Below are positions 9,315 to 17,904 of a DNA stretch of 64,000 nucleotides, piece after piece. Under the pieces are notes generated by a model. It saw only the letters and a list, made by a program, of their open reading frames with translations. It was not told the origin of the DNA and made no database searches. This stretch comes from Acinetobacter schindleri CIP 107287 (GTDB lineage Bacteria; Pseudomonadota; Gammaproteobacteria; Pseudomonadales; Moraxellaceae). The stretch covers positions 186,001 to 250,000 of the forward strand of contig NZ_KB849574.1 in assembly GCF_000368625.1 (NCBI RefSeq), written 5' to 3'. Position 1 is the first letter of the stretch; each line of letters opens with the position of its first letter. Both the position numbers and the translations under genes were made by a program.

Positions 9315-10475
9315 GTGTCTTTTCCAGCTGACTCAGTGGGCCTTGTTGTCCCACAAAAGTTCCAATTCGAACAGCCGTTAGAGCTTGAATGCGGTCGCAT
9401 CCTCCCCCGTTTTGAACTGATGGTTGAAACTTATGGCGAACTCAATGCCGATAAGTCCAATGCCATTCTGATTTGTCATGCCCTTTCCGGTCATCATCAT
9501 GCTGCTGGCTATCATCATGAAGATGATAAAAAACCAGGCTGGTGGGATGCCTGTATTGGTCCAAACAAGGCAATTGATACCAATAATTTTTTTGTGGTTA
9601 CCCTGAATAATATTGGTGGCTGTAATGGTTCAACAGGTCCAACTTCTCCAAACCCTGAAAATGACAACCGCCCTTATGGTCCTGATTTTCCTCTAGTGAC
9701 TGTACGTGACTGGGTGAAAACCCAAGCCATGCTGTCTGACCGTCTCGGCATTGATGTATGGTATTCCGTCATCGGTGGCTCATTAGGCGGTATGCAGGCA
9801 TTACAATGGTCGGTAGATTATCCAGATCGTCTGCAAAAATGTGTGATTATTGCCAGCGCACCTAAATTATCTGCACAGAACATTGCCTTTAATGAAGTCG
9901 CACGTCAGTCAATTCTGTCAGATCCGGATTTTCATAATGGCCGTTATCTGGAACACGACAGTTATCCAAAACGTGGGCTGATTCTGGCACGTATGGTCGG
10001 TCATATCACCTACTTGTCTGAAGAAGCCATGAAGCAGAAATTTGGTCGTGATTTAAAATCCGGTAAATTTATGTATGGTTTCGATGTGGAGTTCCAGGTC
10101 GAAAGCTATTTGCGCTATCAAGGTGAACAATTTAGCCGTAACTTTGATGCCAATACTTACCTGATTATGACCAAGGCGCTGGATTACTTTGATCCTTCAC
10201 GTGAATACCAACAATCATTGGTAAAGGCAATGGCCCAAACCAAATGTAAATTCCTCGTGGTCTCTTTTACAACTGACTGGCGGTTCTCACCTTCACGTTC
10301 TGTTGAAATCGTAGACGCCTTAATTACCAATAATAAGCCTGTCAGCTATCTGGATATTGATGCTGAGCAAGGCCATGACTCCTTCCTGTTCCCAATTCCA
10401 CTGTATGTGAAGTCATTGCGTGCCTTCCTGGGTGGTGAAGAACTGTTAAAATCAACCCCGAAGGAGACGGTGTAA
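9315..10475 (+). CDS. metX: Homoserine O-acetyltransferase
   Basis: Transfers an acetyl (or succinyl) group to homoserine in methionine synthesis; family members differ in acyl donor, so the donor is not fixed by eye. The 386-residue alpha/beta-hydrolase has the nucleophile elbow [10 protein letters not shown] (about residues 155-165), the early [11 protein letters not shown] region, and the Asp and His of the triad near the C-terminus ([13 protein letters not shown]). The start is GTG at 9315, giving [14 protein letters not shown]; an AAGGCG lies about 11 bases before it. The stop overlaps the metW start by one base (TAATG), the standard metX-metW coupling of proteobacteria. Confidence 0.95.
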   Translation: MSFPADSVGLVVPQKFQFEQPLELECGRILPRFELMVETYGELNADKSNAILICHALSGHHHAAGYHHEDDKKPGWWDACIGPNKAIDTNNFFVVTLNNIGGCNGSTGPTSPNPENDNRPYGPDFPLVTVRDWVKTQAMLSDRLGIDVWYSVIGGSLGGMQALQWSVDYPDRLQKCVIIASAPKLSAQNIAFNEVARQSILSDPDFHNGRYLEHDSYPKRGLILARMVGHITYLSEEAMKQKFGRDLKSGKFMYGFDVEFQVESYLRYQGEQFSRNFDANTYLIMTKALDYFDPSREYQQSLVKAMAQTKCKFLVVSFTTDWRFSPSRSVEIVDALITNNKPVSYLDIDAEQGHDSFLFPIPLYVKSLRAFLGGEELLKSTPKETV

Positions 10476-11068
10476 TGCGTATTGATCAACAACTGGCAGA
10501 ACGTTGGATTAAACCGGGTTCACGCGTCCTTGACTTGGGCTGTGGTGACGGTGAATTACTGGCTCATATGAGCAAAAAGCACAATATTCGTGCATACGGA
10601 TTAGAAATTGATCAAGAAAAGATTGCAATTGCAGTCAGTCGTGGGTTAAATATCATCCAGCAAGACTTAAATCTGGGATTAAGTCGTTTTGCAGACCAGT
10701 CTTTTGACTATGTTGTCATGGCACAGGCTTTGCAAGCTGTAGATGCACCGGACGTTTTATTGCGTGATATGGTGCGAGTGGGTAAACAGGCGATTATTAC
10801 TTTCCCGAACTTTGCGCACTGGAAGACTCGTTCTTTCCTGGCACTAAAAGGGAAAATGCCTGTTTCGGAAGCTTTACCCTATATGTGGTATAACACACCG
10901 AACATCCACTTATGTACTTTCCGTGACTTTGAAGCACTTTGCGCGGAAAATAATATCAAAATTATTAACCGACTCGCTGTGAATGGGAATCAACAAGGCA
11001 GCATGCTCAGCAAGCACCTCCCTAATCTGTTTGGTGAAGTCGCAATTTATCGAGTGAGCGCTCTATGA
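10475..11068 (+). CDS. metW: Methionine biosynthesis protein MetW
   Basis: A 197-residue SAM-dependent-methyltransferase-fold protein that accompanies MetX in proteobacterial methionine synthesis; in some bacteria MetW is needed for MetX activity. The SAM-binding motif I is VLDLGCGDGELL near residue 18, followed by an acidic YGLEID segment. It overlaps metX at the front and the SEL1-repeat gene at the back (four bases, ATGA), so the three form a tightly coupled operon. Confidence 0.94.
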   Translation: MRIDQQLAERWIKPGSRVLDLGCGDGELLAHMSKKHNIRAYGLEIDQEKIAIAVSRGLNIIQQDLNLGLSRFADQSFDYVVMAQALQAVDAPDVLLRDMVRVGKQAIITFPNFAHWKTRSFLALKGKMPVSEALPYMWYNTPNIHLCTFRDFEALCAENNIKIINRLAVNGNQQGSMLSKHLPNLFGEVAIYRVSAL

Positions 11069-11655
11069 AAAAATTATTACTAAGTACGACGCTACTGGCT
11101 GGACTTTTTAGCTTTCAGGCCCATGCAGACTATGTTGCTCCAACACCTTCTGTCGCAAGTCAGGCCGCACAATATTCCATCATGGACATTAATAGCCTGA
11201 TTAAGGCAGCTAAGGCAGGACAGCCAGGTGCACAATTCTATTTAGCAACCAAATACCAGTATGGCAAAGACATTCAGAAAGATGAACGTCAGGCTTTTGC
11301 CTGGTATAAAGCAGCAGCCGATCAAGGTCTGGCAGTTGCTCAATTGAATGTAGGCCGTATGCTGGCAGATGGTATTGGCACCAAGAAAGATGAAACACTG
11401 GCTCGCCAGTACTTTGAAAAAGCGGCCAGCCGTGGTGATAATCGTGCCAGCTTTAACCTGGCGATGATGGAAGAGAAAAAGAAAAACTATATGGGTGCTT
11501 ATCAGTGGTATGAACTCTCTACCCGTGACGGCATGCTGGACAATAAAGTGATTACTTTATCTGAAGGCAAGAAAACTGCATTGGCAGCCAACTTGACCCA
11601 GGAACAGATCCGTCAGGCACGTGATCGTGCAGACCGTTGGATTCAGGCACAATAA
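11065..11655 (+). CDS. Secreted SEL1-like (TPR) repeat protein
   Basis: A 196-residue protein with a clear Sec signal peptide (MKKLLLSTTLLAGLFSFQAHA, cleaved before DYV). SEL1 repeats follow from about residue 50 to 150, recognisable by AQFYLATKYQYGKDIQKDE, AFAWYKAAADQGLAVAQ and ARQYFEKAASRGDNRA. SEL1 repeats form helical protein-binding solenoids; the partner is unknown. There is no lipobox, so a periplasmic location is expected. It overlaps metW by four bases but need not function in methionine synthesis. A UUCG-loop terminator closes the operon. Confidence 0.85.
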   Translation: MKKLLLSTTLLAGLFSFQAHADYVAPTPSVASQAAQYSIMDINSLIKAAKAGQPGAQFYLATKYQYGKDIQKDERQAFAWYKAAADQGLAVAQLNVGRMLADGIGTKKDETLARQYFEKAASRGDNRASFNLAMMEEKKKNYMGAYQWYELSTRDGMLDNKVITLSEGKKTALAANLTQEQIRQARDRADRWIQAQ

Positions 11656-11671
11656 GCTGGATCTGCAAAAG

Positions 11672-11693
11672 AGCACCTTCGGGTGCTTTTTTA
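11672..11693 (+). terminator. metX-metW-SEL1 operon terminator
   Basis: AGCACC-TTCG-GGTGCT (11672-11687) with the stable UUCG tetraloop, followed by TTTTTA. Confidence 0.92.
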
Positions 11694-11757
11694 TGGCCTG
11701 AAAACTGTAGCAAGTTGCTACACTACATATATGTAATTTGAAAGATGAGTAATTGAT

Positions 11758-12384
11758 ATGGCTTCAACTGACTGGTTATCCCAAGGCACACTGGTACTGG
11801 CAAGTAATAACAAGGGCAAGATTGCAGAATTTGAAAAGATGTTTGCAGAACTCAAACTTCCAGTTGAAGTTATTCCTCAAGGTAAGCTGCATATTGAAGA
11901 CGCAATTGAAGATGGTTTGAGCTTTGTTGAAAATGCCATTATCAAGGCACGTCATGCATCACGTATTTCTGGCAAACCTGCGATTGCTGATGATTCAGGG
12001 ATTTGTGTACCAGTTCTGGGCGGTGCGCCTGGGATCTACTCTGCACGTTATGCGGGTGAACATGGTGATGATGCAGCGAACAATGAAAAATTACTGGCTG
12101 ACCTGAAACCACTGCGTAACGACGGTGAACCGATTGAAGGCATGTTTGTGTGTGTACTGGCTTTAGTTCAACATGCCGAAGACCCTCTACCACAAATCTT
12201 CCAGGGCATCTGGAAAGGTGAGATCTTGGAAGCAGCCCGTGGTGAAAATGGCTTTGGCTATGATCCGCTGTTCTGGTTACCTGAACTGGGTATTGCGAGT
12301 GCGGAAATGAGCAAGGAAGAGAAAAATAAAATTAGTCACCGTGGTCAGGCAATGCAGCTATTTAAAGCGAGTCTGGAAAAGTAA
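11758..12384 (+). CDS. rdgB: XTP/dITP diphosphatase (RdgB/HAM1 family)
   Basis: Hydrolyses non-canonical purine nucleoside triphosphates (dITP, XTP) to monophosphates, cleaning the nucleotide pool. The 208-residue product carries the family hallmarks LVLASNNKGKIAEF near the N-terminus (triphosphate binding), the SFVENAIIKARHA helix, IADDSGICV (metal-binding acidic pair) and GENGFGYDPLFW. It has its own promoter space after the upstream terminator. A REP-like palindrome follows the stop. Confidence 0.94.
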   Translation: MASTDWLSQGTLVLASNNKGKIAEFEKMFAELKLPVEVIPQGKLHIEDAIEDGLSFVENAIIKARHASRISGKPAIADDSGICVPVLGGAPGIYSARYAGEHGDDAANNEKLLADLKPLRNDGEPIEGMFVCVLALVQHAEDPLPQIFQGIWKGEILEAARGENGFGYDPLFWLPELGIASAEMSKEEKNKISHRGQAMQLFKASLEK

Positions 12385-12401
12385 GTTTCATCTCTCATGG
12401 C

Positions 12402-12435
12402 TCCCTCTCCCGTTGGGAGAGGGCTGGGGTGAGGG
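12402..12435. repeat. REP-like dispersed palindrome (copy 1)
   Basis: CCCTCTCCC (12403-12411) and GGGAGAGGG (12415-12423) form a stem with a GTT loop, continued by CTGGGGTGAGGG. The same CCCTCTCC/GGAGAGGG core with a TAGGG/TGGGG tail recurs in the catJ-catF gap (42485-42552). It lies between convergent genes and may also act as a terminator. Confidence 0.7.
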
Positions 12436-12486
12436 ATTTAAAATGCATCTTATTCTCTCTCGGGGAAAAGGACTTTTCTGATATTT

Positions 12487-13368
12487 TTATAAACCCGGCA
12501 CCAACGCATGCACCACCACTCCATATACGCCGATCAAGATCGCACTGGCAATCGTTCCTGAAGCAATATATTTCGCTGAATAACCTGTGCCTTGATAATG
12601 GGTTTCTAGTGCCACAATATTGGCTGCTGGTGGAAGTAGGAAGTACATCATTAAAACAGCATAAGTTAGTATTTGATGCGGAATTGGCAATAAGAAATAA
12701 GCACCTGCTGCCAGTCCTAAAGCCAGAATAAAGCGACCACTAATCAAGATTAAACTACGGGTCAAATCACTCAGCTGAATCCGGACATGACGGAGCCACA
12801 TGCCTAGAATACACATGCCAGCAAAGGTCACCAGAAACTTGTTCGCGGCATAGCCCCACTGAATCACTGGATGCGATTCATAAGCACTAAAATCCCAAGA
12901 TGATAAAACTGCTGCAACCGTCAGTGCAATCACCGGTGGAGACTTCAGCATATTTTTAATTATGAATTGCGGTGTCTGCTTTTCAGCACTCACTGCTACA
13001 ACTGCACTGACATTTCCAAATAAAGAACCGCCGATATATAAGGCAACAATGGTATTTAAAGCATCAGGACCAAATAACGCCAAGGCAAAAGGAAATCCCA
13101 GCCAGACACCATTCAAATAACTAAAACATAGTGCACGTAATTTATCTTTGGAGAAAAAGTAGAACAGGCCGAACAGAAACAGCGAGCTAAAGATACTAAA
13201 GCCAATCAGCCACAAGCTACCCTGCTTATAGAACACCATGTTGTAAATTATAATCAACGGGATCAGCAGACGAGCCAGTAAAGCGGCTATAAATGGACGA
13301 ACCGGCTTTAAATAATGGATGCCCCAGAATCCAATCAGAAATGAGATAAGTGGTAGGAGCAGTGCCAT
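12487..13368 (-). CDS. AEC-family transporter (auxin efflux carrier fold)
   Basis: A 293-residue integral membrane protein of the AEC/BASS-like fold, with about ten hydrophobic segments spread along its length and an internal pause near residues 145-160. Bacterial AEC members export or import small organic acids such as malate; the family name does not show that it moves auxin. The short MALLLPLISFLIGFWGIHYL N-terminus fits the family start. It stands alone, convergent with rdgB and upstream of the NRDE gene on the same strand. Substrate is unknown. The island at 19606-44653 catabolises the auxin IAA, but nothing links this backbone gene to it. Confidence 0.8.
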   Translation of the reverse strand: MALLLPLISFLIGFWGIHYLKPVRPFIAALLARLLIPLIIIYNMVFYKQGSLWLIGFSIFSSLFLFGLFYFFSKDKLRALCFSYLNGVWLGFPFALALFGPDALNTIVALYIGGSLFGNVSAVVAVSAEKQTPQFIIKNMLKSPPVIALTVAAVLSSWDFSAYESHPVIQWGYAANKFLVTFAGMCILGMWLRHVRIQLSDLTRSLILISGRFILALGLAAGAYFLLPIPHQILTYAVLMMYFLLPPAANIVALETHYQGTGYSAKYIASGTIASAILIGVYGVVVHALVPGL

Positions 13369-13482
13369 AAAGAATATAAAGTGAGGAGTAGTAGATAGGC
13401 TTTATCCTAGCATATCTCTATATACTCAGAAGGGTGTTGTTTAAACTGATATCTTTATAAATATCATCACCAATACTGTTAT

Positions 13483-14265
13483 TTAGCTAATAATCGGAAT
13501 AACTTGTTCAACGATCTGCCCTGCTGTTTCACCCTGCTGGGATTTTTCCAGCCACTGCCACTCATCGGTTTTCATTCTCAGGAAATTGGAACAGCGCGTG
13601 CCATAAGCCGGACTTTGAATAAAGGTTGAAGACAACAACTGTTCCAGTTCATGTGAAATCCCGGTCTTCGGCAACAACTCCGGAATGATCTTGCGTTCAT
13701 CTTCCAGAATATCCCAGACGGCATAATAAAGATCCAACTCAGGTATATCGGGATGCTGCATCATGGGCAGGAATTCCTGGGTAAAACGCTTGCGTAAGTG
13801 ACGGGTCTTTTCCCAATGTTCAGTCAGCAAACCATTGGATACCACATATACACCATGTGCCAACACTTGCGGTGCTTCACCACGGTTGCTCATATAGACC
13901 GCCTGCTCTCGATCACCGACAAACAGGTTAAAGCCTGCATAGTCACATTGCTTTTTTTCCAGTTCTTGGGCAAACCGAATTGGTGTTAATTCAGATTCGA
14001 GAAAATCCTGAAGAATATGACCGCGTGAAGTCGGATAAGACTTTTGGTCCTGCCCATCTCTAAAATTGGTAATGACTGCCCAACGGCCCGCAGCAGTCAC
14101 TCCCATCCAGGTACCACCAGACTGCAAATCCTGACCTGCAATAATTGGGCTATTTTGCCAGGCATGTAGGGCGGCTGTCGGACGCTGATAAAACTCATCC
14201 CGGTTTGAAATCAGACAAAGTGGCGTGTCATCCAGTACACGCCAGGCCAAGGCAACGATACACAT
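13483..14265 (-). CDS. NRDE-family protein (TANGO2 homologue)
   Basis: A 260-residue member of the NRDE/TANGO2 family, named after the Asn-Arg-Asp-Glu motif, here in LISNRDEFYQRPT (about residues 18-30). Cys2 directly after the initiator Met (MCIVALAW) is conserved in the family and compatible with an N-terminal nucleophile. Conserved GGTWMGV and WAVITNFRD segments follow. TANGO2 proteins have been connected with haem trafficking and lipid metabolism in other organisms; the bacterial role is not settled. The gene is divergent from lgt, with a 94-base shared promoter region. Confidence 0.88.
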   Translation of the reverse strand: MCIVALAWRVLDDTPLCLISNRDEFYQRPTAALHAWQNSPIIAGQDLQSGGTWMGVTAAGRWAVITNFRDGQDQKSYPTSRGHILQDFLESELTPIRFAQELEKKQCDYAGFNLFVGDREQAVYMSNRGEAPQVLAHGVYVVSNGLLTEHWEKTRHLRKRFTQEFLPMMQHPDIPELDLYYAVWDILEDERKIIPELLPKTGISHELEQLLSSTFIQSPAYGTRCSNFLRMKTDEWQWLEKSQQGETAGQIVEQVIPIIS

Positions 14266-14359
14266 AATTGATGCTCTAGATCTTTACACATTGAATGTAC
14301 AACATTTTTCCCAAGTTTAGGCTAAAATCAGGACAAAACAGAAAGACAAAGGAAGATGC

Positions 14360-15169
14360 ATGCTCAACTATCCCAATATTGATCCTGTAGCGATTTCGCT
14401 CGGGCCATTGCAGGTCCACTGGTATGGACTGATGTACCTGATGGCATTCTTATTTGCCTGGGGGCTGGCGACGTATCGCGCTAAACAACGCGGCTGGACA
14501 TCAGATATGGTCTCGGATTTAATCTTCTTCGGGGCGCTTGGGGTGATTATCGGTGGCCGTGTTGGTTATGTATTTTTCTACGGTTTTTCCCAGTTTCTGG
14601 CAGACCCATTGTGGCTGTTCCAGATCTGGACAGGTGGCATGAGCTTCCATGGCGGTTTCCTAGGTGTAATCCTGGCGATGCTGCTCTGGTGTAAAAAATA
14701 CAACATGACCTGGTTCCAGACTCTGGACTTTATCGCGCCGTGTGTACCGACCGGTCTGATGTTTGGCCGTATTGGTAATTTCATCGGCGGGGAACTGTAT
14801 GGTCGTCAGGTGACTGACCCAAACTTTGCTTTTGGCATGATTTTCCCAACCGATCCACTCCAACTGGTTCGTCATCCATCACAACTGTATCAGGCACTTT
14901 GTGAAGGTCTGATTCTGTTTATTGTACTGTGGTGGTTCAGCTCTAAACCTCGCCCACGTATGGCAGTTTCTGCGCTGTTCCTGATTGGTTACGGCCTGGC
15001 ACGTTTTATCGTCGAATTTTTCCGTGAACCGGACAATGGTCAATTGTTTATTGGCTGGATGAGTAAGGGACAATTCCTCAGCCTGCCAATGATTCTGATT
15101 GGCCTATGGATGATGTGGTATGCCTACCAGAAAAAAATTTATGACTGGGGTCCACAGAAAAACGTATAA
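14360..15169 (+). CDS. lgt: Prolipoprotein diacylglyceryl transferase
   Basis: Inner-membrane enzyme that transfers diacylglycerol from phosphatidylglycerol to the lipobox cysteine of prolipoproteins. The 269-residue protein has about seven membrane segments and the Lgt signature [14 protein letters not shown] (near residues 137-150), keeping the catalytically important Arg, Asn, Glu and Gly; the Asn usual before GEL is Gly here. [10 protein letters not shown] near the C-terminus contains the conserved Arg-Glu pair. A 7-base-pair terminator with a T6 run follows. In many gammaproteobacteria lgt is followed directly by thyA; here the downstream region is rearranged. Confidence 0.95.
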   Translation: MLNYPNIDPVAISLGPLQVHWYGLMYLMAFLFAWGLATYRAKQRGWTSDMVSDLIFFGALGVIIGGRVGYVFFYGFSQFLADPLWLFQIWTGGMSFHGGFLGVILAMLLWCKKYNMTWFQTLDFIAPCVPTGLMFGRIGNFIGGELYGRQVTDPNFAFGMIFPTDPLQLVRHPSQLYQALCEGLILFIVLWWFSSKPRPRMAVSALFLIGYGLARFIVEFFREPDNGQLFIGWMSKGQFLSLPMILIGLWMMWYAYQKKIYDWGPQKNV

Positions 15170-15186
15170 GACATCCTGAACATATT

Positions 15187-15211
15187 GCGAGGCATCTGCC
15201 TCGCTTTTTTA
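15187..15211 (+). terminator. lgt terminator
   Basis: GCGAGGC (15187-15193), loop ATCT, GCCTCGC (15198-15204), then TTTTTT. Confidence 0.9.
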
Positions 15212-15264
15212 TATCTGAAATATGCTAAAGTGCAGATCAACTCTTTTGGATCTTCACGGTTGCC

Positions 15265-15654
15265 ATGCTTGAATACTGGTTTAATCCGCAAATTTCTGTC
15301 ATTAAAAAATTACTGATTTTTATCGTGATTGCCGTACTGACAGCAGTGCTGTACTGGATAGAACCTTTACCGCTGGATGCGATTCTGATGTTCGCCGGTA
15401 CTGGAATTATTTTCCTGATCTGCCGTTATTGCAAAATTCATTTTGCTGCAAAGAATCCGACAGGCTTGTTCTATCGCATACTAACCTGGATTCCAATTGC
15501 CCTATTATTGGCATTAGTCTTCATGAATATGAAAGATGGCGAGATCCTCGTTGCAGGTGCACAAGGTATTGGCTTTATGGCGATTGCCATCTGCCTGTTT
15601 TCGCCACTCTCTTTAATGCATAAAAACACGGACACTCCACCGCCTCATGCTTAA
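15265..15654 (+). CDS. Small four-helix membrane protein (tandem paralogue 1)
   Basis: A 129-residue protein I cannot assign to a named family. Four hydrophobic segments are visible at about residues 13-32, 36-54, 70-86 and 96-113, with a basic RYCKIHFAAKNP loop in the middle and a polar Pro/His tail (DTPPPHA). Its start, MLEYWFNPQ, resembles MLNYWYSER of the next gene. Both have the same helix spacing and similar positions for a Gly-rich fourth helix (AQGIGFMAIAI versus IQCIGFSALGL), which indicates tandem duplication. The two reading frames overlap by eight bases. No upstream ribosome-binding site is strong. Function is unknown. Confidence 0.7.
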   Translation: MLEYWFNPQISVIKKLLIFIVIAVLTAVLYWIEPLPLDAILMFAGTGIIFLICRYCKIHFAAKNPTGLFYRILTWIPIALLLALVFMNMKDGEILVAGAQGIGFMAIAICLFSPLSLMHKNTDTPPPHA

Positions 15655-16021
15655 TTACTGGTATTCCGAACGCTGCACACGCCAGATCAGGCTGATCGTC
15701 TGTATCGCCACCTGTGCAGTGATTTATTACGCTTCTACCTTTGCAGAACTAAATACAATATTTGTCGGCATCAGCCTGGCAGTTGGGATGCTTAGTCATG
15801 GTTTACGTACAGTCGCCTTGAAACTGCCTGAGCAGAATCCCTATCGGGAAGGTTTTACACGACTGTTTTTCTGTATTCCGCTGATTGCCCTGATCACCCT
15901 GTTTGGCTATCTGCCTGAACAGCACAAGATAGCTTTAGGCATTCAATGCATTGGCTTCAGCGCACTTGGACTGTTTATCCTGTCTATTTACGGGAATCGT
16001 GCGAAACGCTTCGAAGATTGA
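15647..16021 (+). CDS. Small four-helix membrane protein (tandem paralogue 2)
   Basis: A 124-residue membrane protein with hydrophobic segments at about residues 15-30, 35-52, 70-86 and 93-112 and a basic C-terminus (YGNRAKRFED). It overlaps the preceding paralogue by eight bases and is probably translated by coupling. It converges with the CHAP-like hydrolase gene only 33 bases away. No function can be named from sequence. The convergent neighbour makes an immunity-like or envelope role conceivable, but that is speculation. Confidence 0.7.
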   Translation: MLNYWYSERCTRQIRLIVCIATCAVIYYASTFAELNTIFVGISLAVGMLSHGLRTVALKLPEQNPYREGFTRLFFCIPLIALITLFGYLPEQHKIALGIQCIGFSALGLFILSIYGNRAKRFED

Positions 16022-16054
16022 ACCATTTCGCAAATGCTAAGTCTAACTTCTAAC

Positions 16055-16657
16055 TTAAAGGTGAGAATCCAGGCGGTAATAAGTGTATTTCACATCAGAA
16101 TTACGATAAACCGCATAACCTGACTGTCTAAAATCCGATACCCATGCAGAACCTGAGTATGCTGCAATATGCCCATACTTATGCTTGGAAGTCCGGTCAA
16201 TGATATAGATATCACCCTTTTTCGGACGGTCAAATGACAGGTTGATTTTGCGGTAGCCCAATTTCTGTAAGGTACTGCCCCAGTCAGCTGCTGCTACAGG
16301 ATGATTCACAATTTTTGCACCTGAAGATTGCAAGCCGATACGAATACTGCGCGCACATTTCTGTGTACTGGTACTACGGGTAATGCCTTGCAGATAACTG
16401 GTGAATTTTTCAATATTAAAACGCTGACCATTCATCGCACTAAAAGTCTTGCGTGATTCAGAACTTGTATTACGAGCTGATTCAGAGCTGTTACGCTGAG
16501 GCTGACGTTTAGAATTTTGTCCCGACTGGGAACGAATTATGACGTTCGCTTGAACAGGAGCATGAACTTCACTCATATTCACTTGATGATCATAAATCAT
16601 ATTAAACCAAGTACTCCTCGCCCTTAAGCAGGCGTTCATATCTTTTGAAAGGCCCAA
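16055..16657 (-). CDS. CHAP/NlpC-P60-like putative cell-wall hydrolase, no signal peptide
   Basis: The C-terminal half (about residues 75-200) has the layout of a CHAP or NlpC/P60 cysteine peptidase or amidase. A candidate nucleophile is C101 in QKCARSIRIGLQ, then KKGDIYIID, then the candidate general base H163 in YGHIAAYSG, and finally a short aromatic tail. The N-terminal 70 residues are polar, low-complexity and rich in Ser, Asn and Arg, and no Sec signal is present. Such proteins reach peptidoglycan by phage lysis, type VI secretion or another non-Sec route; which applies here is unknown. The start is uncertain: ATG codons at 16657, 16639, 16600 and 16576 are all in frame, and an AGGAG lies 13 bases before 16600. 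Confidence is good for the fold and low for the role. Confidence 0.65.
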   Translation of the reverse strand: MGLSKDMNACLRARSTWFNMIYDHQVNMSEVHAPVQANVIIRSQSGQNSKRQPQRNSSESARNTSSESRKTFSAMNGQRFNIEKFTSYLQGITRSTSTQKCARSIRIGLQSSGAKIVNHPVAAADWGSTLQKLGYRKINLSFDRPKKGDIYIIDRTSKHKYGHIAAYSGSAWVSDFRQSGYAVYRNSDVKYTYYRLDSHL

Positions 16658-17019
16658 ATACTAGCCCCATTAATGTTATTTTTCACGTTCAAAATGTAAA
16701 TAAATTTATCAATATTTAACTGATTAAATTTAAGCCATTATTCTGCATAGAATTATTTAAATGTATTAATTTACAAAATTTTTTATTATTAAATTTTATT
16801 GAATAATAAATTAATTAATCGACATGTTTTTAAGCAATAAATTATAAAAATATGACTAGATTCCGACCTACTTAACATTTCTTGTATATGCTCTACCCAT
16901 TCCCATCTCATTGAAAACAAACACAACATTTCACTACATGATTACATCTTTTCTTTAGCAGCTTCATGTTTAGACTGATTGAGCGAAAAAAAATGAACTG
17001 AAATAAAACGGAGAAAATA
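16658..17019. other. AT-rich intergenic region, divergent promoters
   Basis: The 362 bases between the CHAP-like gene and the lipocalin are very AT-rich, with no reading frame I can support. They must hold the promoters of both divergent genes. A GGAG at about 17011-17014 is the ribosome-binding site of the lipocalin. Confidence 0.6.
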
Positions 17020-17511
17020 ATGAATCATGATATCCCTACCGTTTCAAATTTTGATCTCACCAAATATTTAGGCACCTGGTATGAAATTGCCCGCCTCCCA
17101 ATGAAACATCAACCTGAAGACAGCACTGATATTTCAGCTGTTTATAGCCTGAATGAAAGTGGTAGCGTACGTGTTCAGAACCGTTGTCTGGATGGTGATG
17201 GCAAGCTGGATGAATCCATTGGTGAAGCAACGATTGTAGATGCTGCCAATGCCAAACTTGAGGTCAGTTTCCTGCCAGAAGGTTTACGCTGGGTGCCATT
17301 TACCAAAGGAGATTACTGGGTACTAAAGCTGGATGCTAGTTATCAAACGGCTTTGGTCGGTGAGCCAAGCATGAAGTATCTGTGGCTGTTGCATCGCACC
17401 CCAACCATTGATGAAGCGACTAAGCAGGAATATCTGGCTTATGCACAATCGCTCGGTTATGACTTGTCTGATCTGATTGACACAGTACATACCGGCAAGC
17501 CAACAGCTTAA
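17020..17511 (+). CDS. Lipocalin family protein (Blc-like, without signal peptide)
   Basis: A 163-residue eight-stranded lipocalin barrel that should bind a small hydrophobic ligand. The hallmark first strand is DLTKYLGTWYEIARLPMKHQ at about residues 11-30; NRCLDGDGK and the late GEPSMKYLWLLHRTP segment also match bacterial Blc. Blc is normally an outer-membrane lipoprotein. Here the protein begins MNHDIPTVSNF with no signal sequence or lipobox, so it is either cytoplasmic or has lost its leader. A strong ribosome-binding site (CGGAG) precedes the ATG, so this start is likely real. A 12-base-pair terminator follows. Confidence 0.85.
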   Translation: MNHDIPTVSNFDLTKYLGTWYEIARLPMKHQPEDSTDISAVYSLNESGSVRVQNRCLDGDGKLDESIGEATIVDAANAKLEVSFLPEGLRWVPFTKGDYWVLKLDASYQTALVGEPSMKYLWLLHRTPTIDEATKQEYLAYAQSLGYDLSDLIDTVHTGKPTA

Positions 17512-17521
17512 AGCAGGCAAT

Positions 17522-17552
17522 AAAAAAGGCATCGATAATGGATGCCTTTTTT
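17522..17552 (+). terminator. Lipocalin terminator
   Basis: AAAAAAGGCATC (17522-17533) and GATGCCTTTTTT (17541-17552) form a 12-base-pair stem whose 3' arm supplies the T-run. Confidence 0.92.
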
Positions 17553-17570
17553 ATTGCATTTTCTCTCTCC

Positions 17571-17729
17571 TCCAGTCACCTTCCCGGCGATGTGGAACTG
17601 AGAAAAAGTCATGATGAGCGCAATTTTAAGATGAAAGCGCCTTGAGATTATTATGAGATGTTATATAAAGCGGATCGGGAGTCTCTTTTTAATGCTGAAC
17701 AGGAAATTGAGAAGTTAAAAAATTATTAG
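17571..17729 (+). pseudogene. Decayed 3' coding remnant at island edge
   Basis: One frame reads SSHLPGDVELRKSHDERNFK, then MKAP, a TGA stop at 17643-17645, and continues in the same frame as DYYEMLYKADRES, LFNAEQEIEKLKNY and a TAG at 17727-17729. The charged, helical, protein-like composition on both sides of one stop looks like the tail of a dead gene rather than random DNA. There is no start codon or upstream coding sequence, and I do not recognise the family. It lies between the last backbone terminator and the foreign thyA. Confidence 0.4.
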
Positions 17730-17777
17730 AACTCAAAGGTATTAATTCAAATCAGCTCACATAATAATATCGATAGC

Positions 17778-17834
17778 AGAAAATCACCTATCTTGTCTAG
17801 GAGGTTAAATCTCAATCAAGATAGGTGATTTTCT
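17778..17834. terminator. Perfect 18-base inverted repeat, probable bidirectional terminator
   Basis: AGAAAATCACCTATCTTG (17778-17795) and CAAGATAGGTGATTTTCT (17817-17834) match perfectly around a 21-base loop. A/T runs at both feet allow termination in either direction. It lies 70 bases past the 3' end of thyA on the minus strand. The remainder of 17730-17904 shows no gene. Confidence 0.7.
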
Positions 17835-17904
17835 AAAGTTATATGTCAAGAATCAAAGTAAACGTGTTTGCTACCAATTCTCATTTTATTTTGATGAGAT
17901 GTTT

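Noticed and set aside
12487-13368. AEC transporter as the auxin (IAA) transporter of the island
   Set aside because: The gene is in the backbone, outside the island, and the family name does not indicate auxin transport in bacteria.
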